Part shown: one piece after another, positions 34,036 to 37,260 of the stretch
Layout of the letters: each line of letters begins with the position of its first letter
Position numbering within the stretch: position 1 is the first letter of the stretch
NCBI GenBank assembly: GCA_025356815.1
Contig: JANXQL010000169.1
Location: 1 to 37,260, forward strand
From: Pseudomonadota bacterium
GTDB taxonomy: Bacteria; Pseudomonadota; Gammaproteobacteria; Steroidobacterales; Steroidobacteraceae
DNA length: 37,260 nucleotides
Reading direction: 5' to 3'
Notes under the pieces: generated by a model
Told to the model about the DNA's origin: nothing
The model's input: only the letters and a program-made list of their open reading frames with translations
The model's database searches: none
Position numbers and translations under genes: made by a program

Positions 34036-34051
34036 AGCAAGCTGCATGCCA
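34036..34051 (-). promoter_or_regulatory. Sigma-54 promoter upstream of fliL
   Basis: Minus-strand TGGCATGCAGCTTGCT matches TGGCACG-N4-TTGCW except for one base, with GG (34050-34049), ten bases, GC (34038-34037). It sits 40 bases upstream of the fliL ATG in the 76-base fliK-fliL gap. Confidence 0.75.
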
Positions 34052-34071
34052 GACGGATTTCCGACACCCGC

Positions 34072-35688
34072 TCATGCGTACTCGTCGATCAAGCTAAGTG
34101 CTTGTCTTGATTCAGACTTCGCAATCACTTCCTCGACCGCATCGCCCTTCGATGTCGGCACGAGTGTGTGGTTTTGTGATTCCTGTCTCATCTGCTGCTG
34201 CACGGTCGCCTGGCCGAGGGCCAGGCCCGCGTGTGCAAAGCCGTCGCGAAGCTGAGGCAGCGCCTGCTCAAGCGCCGTACGGGTCTCTTCGTGGGCGGCG
34301 CCGAAGGTGAGGTTGACGACCTTCGCCTCGAGGCGAATGTGAACCTCAATCGGACCCAGGTGTTCCGGGGAGACCCGCAGCGTCGCCGACTCGAGCTTTT
34401 GATTGCCGAGCGTGACCAGTTCCGCGGCGACCTCCCTTGGCCAGTGCGGGGAGTGGAGATCCGCCTGGATAGTGCGCGTGCCTGCTGGCAGCGCACGATC
34501 CGCTGCGGCCGCGCCAACACTCATCGCCATGCCGAGGTCGACGATGGATGCCGGACCCGGCGGGGTGCTGGCAAGCCCTGAAGAGCCTGGCCGAACCTCC
34601 CCCTCAGCAGCTGGACGGTCGTCGGCCATCGGCGAGTCCCGCTTCGAACTGGCGTCGTGGGAGGCGTCGCCCTGGGCCAGCGCCGGCATTTCATCGAACG
34701 ATACGGCGGCGCGTGAACCGGCGGCCGTCGGCATGCTCTGGTCCATCGTAAGTGAGCCAGCCTGCGCCCCACCCGATGACGCACCGAGCTCGCCGACATC
34801 CCGCGGGCCTGACAACGTGACCGGCCCAGGAGCGGTTCGTGAACGGGAAGCGACGCCCAGAGCGTCGGCTGTAGCGGCGACCTGCGCCGCTGATGGCGCG
34901 CCGACAGCAATGAGCGCGCCGGCGATGAGATCGATACGGGCCGAAACGCCAGCAGCTGGCGCCGCGGGCGTCGTTGCCCGTCGCGGCAGGGCTGCACGGC
35001 CGCCGGTCGGACTCGACGTTGCCGCGCTGACAGGTTCGTCGGCGCCCCCCAGCTGTGGCTTTAGCCACGACGGTACGGTGAACAGCTCCGGCGCCGACTC
35101 GGTTGTGGCTTGTTGCGGCGACGGTGCAGGCGCGCCGTCCGTCGCCGACACCGGTGTGCTGGTGCCGGCAAGTTCCTGCCCTACCTTGAGCCAAGGTGCC
35201 GAGAGGAACAAATCAGCGGCAGGCGTCGTGGCGCTTTGCAGCGCTTGCGCTCCTGGCGCGGCACGCGATGCCGCGGGCGATAGCCCGTCGCCGGCGTCGG
35301 ACAAATTCGCGCCCGCCTTGAGCCAGGCCGGCTTGGAGAACAGCGCAAGCGCGGGGTCGTGAAGTCCAGTGACCGCCTCCAGCCCCCCGCCGATGCTCTC
35401 GCCCGTCAATGCGTCGTCGGCAGGACGCGGAAATGGAACCGGGCCCTGCCCTTGCTGTGTCTGTGGCGCACGCGCCGCAGCCAGCGTCTGGGCGAAGGGC
35501 ACGACCTCTCCGGGCGCGTGGCCAGCGACACCGCGCGCGGCGCCATCGGCACCGGCAGCCGGTCCGTATGCGGACAGTAGCTCGTCTATGGCCGTGAGCG
35601 CGGCACCCGCGCTCTGCGGCACGCCCTGACCGCCCTTCGTCGGTGCTGCAGCGGTGGTTGCCGTACCGGTCGGCGTCGCGCGGATCAT
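34072..35688 (-). CDS. fliK: Flagellar hook-length control protein FliK
   Basis: 538 residues from ATG 35688, overlapping the fliJ stop (ATGA). Most of the protein is Ala/Pro/Ser/Gly-rich and probably extended, as needed for a molecular ruler. The conserved C-terminal substrate-switch domain is at about 415-500: LESATLRVSPEHLGPIEVHIRLEAKVVNLTF, then TRTALEQALPQLRDGFAHAGL. FliK measures hook length and triggers the FlhB switch. Residues 116-212 contain a threefold repeat with a WLK core, listed separately. Confidence 0.9.
   Translation of the reverse strand: MIRATPTGTATTAAAPTKGGQGVPQSAGAALTAIDELLSAYGPAAGADGAARGVAGHAPGEVVPFAQTLAAARAPQTQQGQGPVPFPRPADDALTGESIGGGLEAVTGLHDPALALFSKPAWLKAGANLSDAGDGLSPAASRAAPGAQALQSATTPAADLFLSAPWLKVGQELAGTSTPVSATDGAPAPSPQQATTESAPELFTVPSWLKPQLGGADEPVSAATSSPTGGRAALPRRATTPAAPAAGVSARIDLIAGALIAVGAPSAAQVAATADALGVASRSRTAPGPVTLSGPRDVGELGASSGGAQAGSLTMDQSMPTAAGSRAAVSFDEMPALAQGDASHDASSKRDSPMADDRPAAEGEVRPGSSGLASTPPGPASIVDLGMAMSVGAAAADRALPAGTRTIQADLHSPHWPREVAAELVTLGNQKLESATLRVSPEHLGPIEVHIRLEAKVVNLTFGAAHEETRTALEQALPQLRDGFAHAGLALGQATVQQQMRQESQNHTLVPTSKGDAVEEVIAKSESRQALSLIDEYA
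35053..35343 (-). repeat. Threefold WLK-centred repeat inside FliK
   Basis: LFSKPAWLKAG (residues 116-126), LFLSAPWLKVG (160-170) and LFTVPSWLKPQ (202-212) share LF-x-x-x-x-WLK at 44- and 42-residue spacing, each followed by a Gly/Ser/Thr-rich linker. The flanking linkers are not alike in sequence, so only the short core is conserved. Confidence 0.85.
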
Positions 35689-36122
35689 CTCGGCACGCTG
35701 CGCTGCGCGCTGCGCTCATCGAGCTCGCGCTGGGCATGCCGAGCATCCTGCGCACCACTTTCCGCTCGGACCCGCTCGATCACCTTGGCCACGACCTTCT
35801 TTCGGGTAGCAGCCTCGCCCCAGCTCTGGCGCTCAGCCAACAGCCGGTCGCGGAGCTCATTCATCTGCGCTTCCTGAGCGCGGACCGCTTCGTCGAGGGA
35901 CGCGATGAACAGCCGGCTCTCGCGCAGGCTGCGCATCTCGGAGCCGTTTGCCGCACGATCGTGAAAGGCATTTTCGTACTCGTGCCGGAAGCGAATCAGC
36001 TCGTCGAGTCTCCGCCCGGCGTCGCTTAGGCGTCGCTCGGCGTCGACCAGCCGCGTCGCGCGGTCGCGTTCGGTCTGGGCTGCAAGATCGACCAGAGGTC
36101 GCAGGCGGTGTTCACGTTTCAC
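35685..36122 (-). CDS. fliJ: Flagellar export chaperone FliJ
   Basis: 145 residues from GTG 36122, with AAGGA 10 bases upstream. It is fully alpha-helical, rich in Arg, Glu and Ala, as expected for the antiparallel coiled coil of FliJ, which binds FliI and FlhA to promote export. The N-terminal part is RLRPLVDLAAQTERDRATRL; the middle contains ESRLFIASLDEAVRAQEAQM. It overlaps fliK by 4 bases. A truncated relative lies just upstream. Confidence 0.9.
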   Translation of the reverse strand: MKREHRLRPLVDLAAQTERDRATRLVDAERRLSDAGRRLDELIRFRHEYENAFHDRAANGSEMRSLRESRLFIASLDEAVRAQEAQMNELRDRLLAERQSWGEAATRKKVVAKVIERVRAESGAQDARHAQRELDERSAQRSVPR

Positions 36123-36167
36123 GTCAGTTCGTCCTTGCGGGAGGCAATCAGGAGAATCGGGGGTCGC

Positions 36168-36353
36168 TTACGACCCGGAGCCACTGGCAACCATGGGCTC
36201 GTGGTTGAGTTCGCGCCGAATGCGCAGCAGATCCTCAAGACGCTGCACTGCGTCGTTGAGGCGGCGTTCCGCCTGCATGAGTCGACTGGCGCGTTCGCGC
36301 TCCGCTTCCGCGGCTGCAGTAACCATCGGTCGAAGGTAATAGTGATTCTTCAC
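36168..36353 (-). CDS. Truncated FliJ paralogue of 61 residues
   Basis: It starts at GTG 36353 (AAGGA 9 bases upstream, overlapping the fliI stop region); ATG 36362 is possible but would place that site right against it. From the GTG the protein aligns without gaps to residues 1-49 of FliJ, with 27 identities, including LRPxV, ERxRAxRL and AERRLxDA; then it ends in a short Gly/Ser tail (ASGSGS). Only the first helix of the FliJ hairpin is present. The frame is intact between fliI and fliJ, with 45 bases before the fliJ start. Function unknown: it may bind FliI or FliJ, or be a relic still read through. Confidence 0.7.
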   Translation of the reverse strand: MKNHYYLRPMVTAAAEAERERASRLMQAERRLNDAVQRLEDLLRIRRELNHEPMVASGSGS

Positions 36354-36366
36354 GTCGATCATTCCT

Positions 36367-37260
36367 TCAGGGATTGGGATTTCCGGGGGCGGTCAGGATC
36401 GTCTTGAGTTGGGCGATGCTGTCTGCGAAGGGCACTCGCTCATGCATGTCCTGGCGCAGGTACCCTTCGATCAGCGGCCAGCGACCGATGGCTTCGTCGA
36501 TGCGTGGATCGCTGCCGCGCTGATATGCACCGATCGAGATGAGGTCGCGGTTGTGTTCGTAGAGTGCGGAGTGCTGGCGCAGGCGCTGCGCCAGGGAGCG
36601 GTGTTCCGGAGCGGCGATGTCGTGCATCACCCGACTCACCGACGCTTCGACGTCGATTGCCGGGTAGCGCCCGCCGTCGGCGATGCGCCTGGACAGGACG
36701 ATGTGGCCGTCCAAGATCGCCCTTGCCGCGTCTACGATCGGGTCGTTCTGATCGTCGCCTTCGGCCAGCACCGTGTAGAAGGCCGTAATCGAACCACGGC
36801 CACTGGTACCGTTGCCGGCGCGCTCGACCAGTTGTGGCAGGCGCGCAAATACTGAGGGGGGGTATCCCTTGGTTGCGGGCGCCTCGCCGATCGCAAGCCC
36901 AATCTCGCGCTGTGCCTGCGCGAAACGGGTCAGTGAGTCCATGATCAGCAACACGCTCGACCCCTGGTCGCGGAAGTACTCTGCAATCGAGGTTGCGAGC
37001 CAAGCGCCGTGCAGCCGCATCAGCGGCGGGTGGTCGGCCGGGGTCGCGACCACGACAGCACGCGAGAGGCCCTCGCGGCCCAGCGTCTGCTCGATGAATT
37101 CCTTGACCTCCCGGCCGCGCTCGCCGATGAGGCCCACGACAATCACGTCAGCGGCCGTGTAGCGCGCCATCATTCCGAGCAGTACGCTCTTGCCGACGCC
37201 GCTACCGGCGAGCAGGCCAATGCGCTGGCCGCGGCCGACGGTCAGTAGGCCATTGATCGC
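36367..37260 (-). CDS. fliI: Flagellar export ATPase FliI, 5' end outside window
   Basis: 297 residues, from the P-loop to the C-terminus; the frame is open to the window edge. At the start: [15 protein letters not shown] with an intact P-loop lysine. Later [14 protein letters not shown], the Walker B strand [39 protein letters not shown] and [20 protein letters not shown] all match FliI. The protein is the F1-beta-like ATPase of the export apparatus. The following 61-residue FliJ-like gene starts 13 bases after its stop codon. Confidence 0.93.
   Translation of the reverse strand, partial: AINGLLTVGRGQRIGLLAGSGVGKSVLLGMMARYTAADVIVVGLIGERGREVKEFIEQTLGREGLSRAVVVATPADHPPLMRLHGAWLATSIAEYFRDQGSSVLLIMDSLTRFAQAQREIGLAIGEAPATKGYPPSVFARLPQLVERAGNGTSGRGSITAFYTVLAEGDDQNDPIVDAARAILDGHIVLSRRIADGGRYPAIDVEASVSRVMHDIAAPEHRSLAQRLRQHSALYEHNRDLISIGAYQRGSDPRIDEAIGRWPLIEGYLRQDMHERVPFADSIAQLKTILTAPGNPNP

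Noticed and set aside
1-37260. CRISPR arrays, tRNA or rRNA genes, toxin-antitoxin or phage modules
   Set aside because: No regularly spaced repeats, cloverleaf-like segments, rRNA stretches or phage-type genes could be recognised on either strand.

Overview
The window comes from a high-GC bacterium, most likely a gammaproteobacterium with a polar flagellum. The basis is the late flagellar gene block, read on the minus strand in the Pseudomonas/Vibrio-type order fliI-fliJ-fliK-fliL-fliM-fliN-fliO-fliP-fliQ-fliR-flhB-flhA-flhF-fleN-fliA-motC-motD, with sigma-54-like promoters inside it. A finer placement (Nevskiales, Steroidobacterales or Xanthomonadales-like) would be a guess.

Positions 1-10200 form a surface-polysaccharide region with eroded edges. 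It starts with the 3' part of a beta-helix (pectate-lyase-like) protein carrying an odd 147-bp in-frame insertion, then a YdcF/DUF218-type membrane protein and a frameshifted remnant of a PQQ-dependent dehydrogenase. Next is a tight plus-strand operon for polysaccharide export: a Wza/EpsE-type outer-membrane exporter, an EpsF-type chain-length protein and an EpsG-type BY-kinase-like ATPase. A convergent EpsL-type outer-membrane barrel follows. Then come about 1.9 kb without an intact gene, holding a decayed IS3-family element.

Positions 10200-12300 hold lemA, a GIDE-domain membrane protein with an EF-hand, and a small DUF1772-type membrane protein. Positions 12494-16953 (minus) hold a four-gene 2-oxoacid:acceptor oxidoreductase operon (gamma, alpha, beta, then a GltD-like flavoprotein fused to iron-sulfur domains), which could join pyruvate-type oxidation to NAD(P)H. 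An amidase and a zinc alcohol dehydrogenase follow on the same strand.

From 20790 to the right edge everything is flagellar or plausibly flagellum-regulated. An HDOD-domain gene sits directly behind a near-perfect FliA (sigma-28) promoter and may be leaderless. Opposite it lie motD, motC, fliA, fleN, flhF and the export-apparatus and switch genes through to fliI, which runs off the window. Most observations worth a second look lie here: a 61-residue truncated FliJ paralogue between fliI and fliJ, a FlhF whose GTPase motifs are all altered, a threefold WLK-centred repeat in FliK, and sigma-54-like promoters before fliL and flhA.
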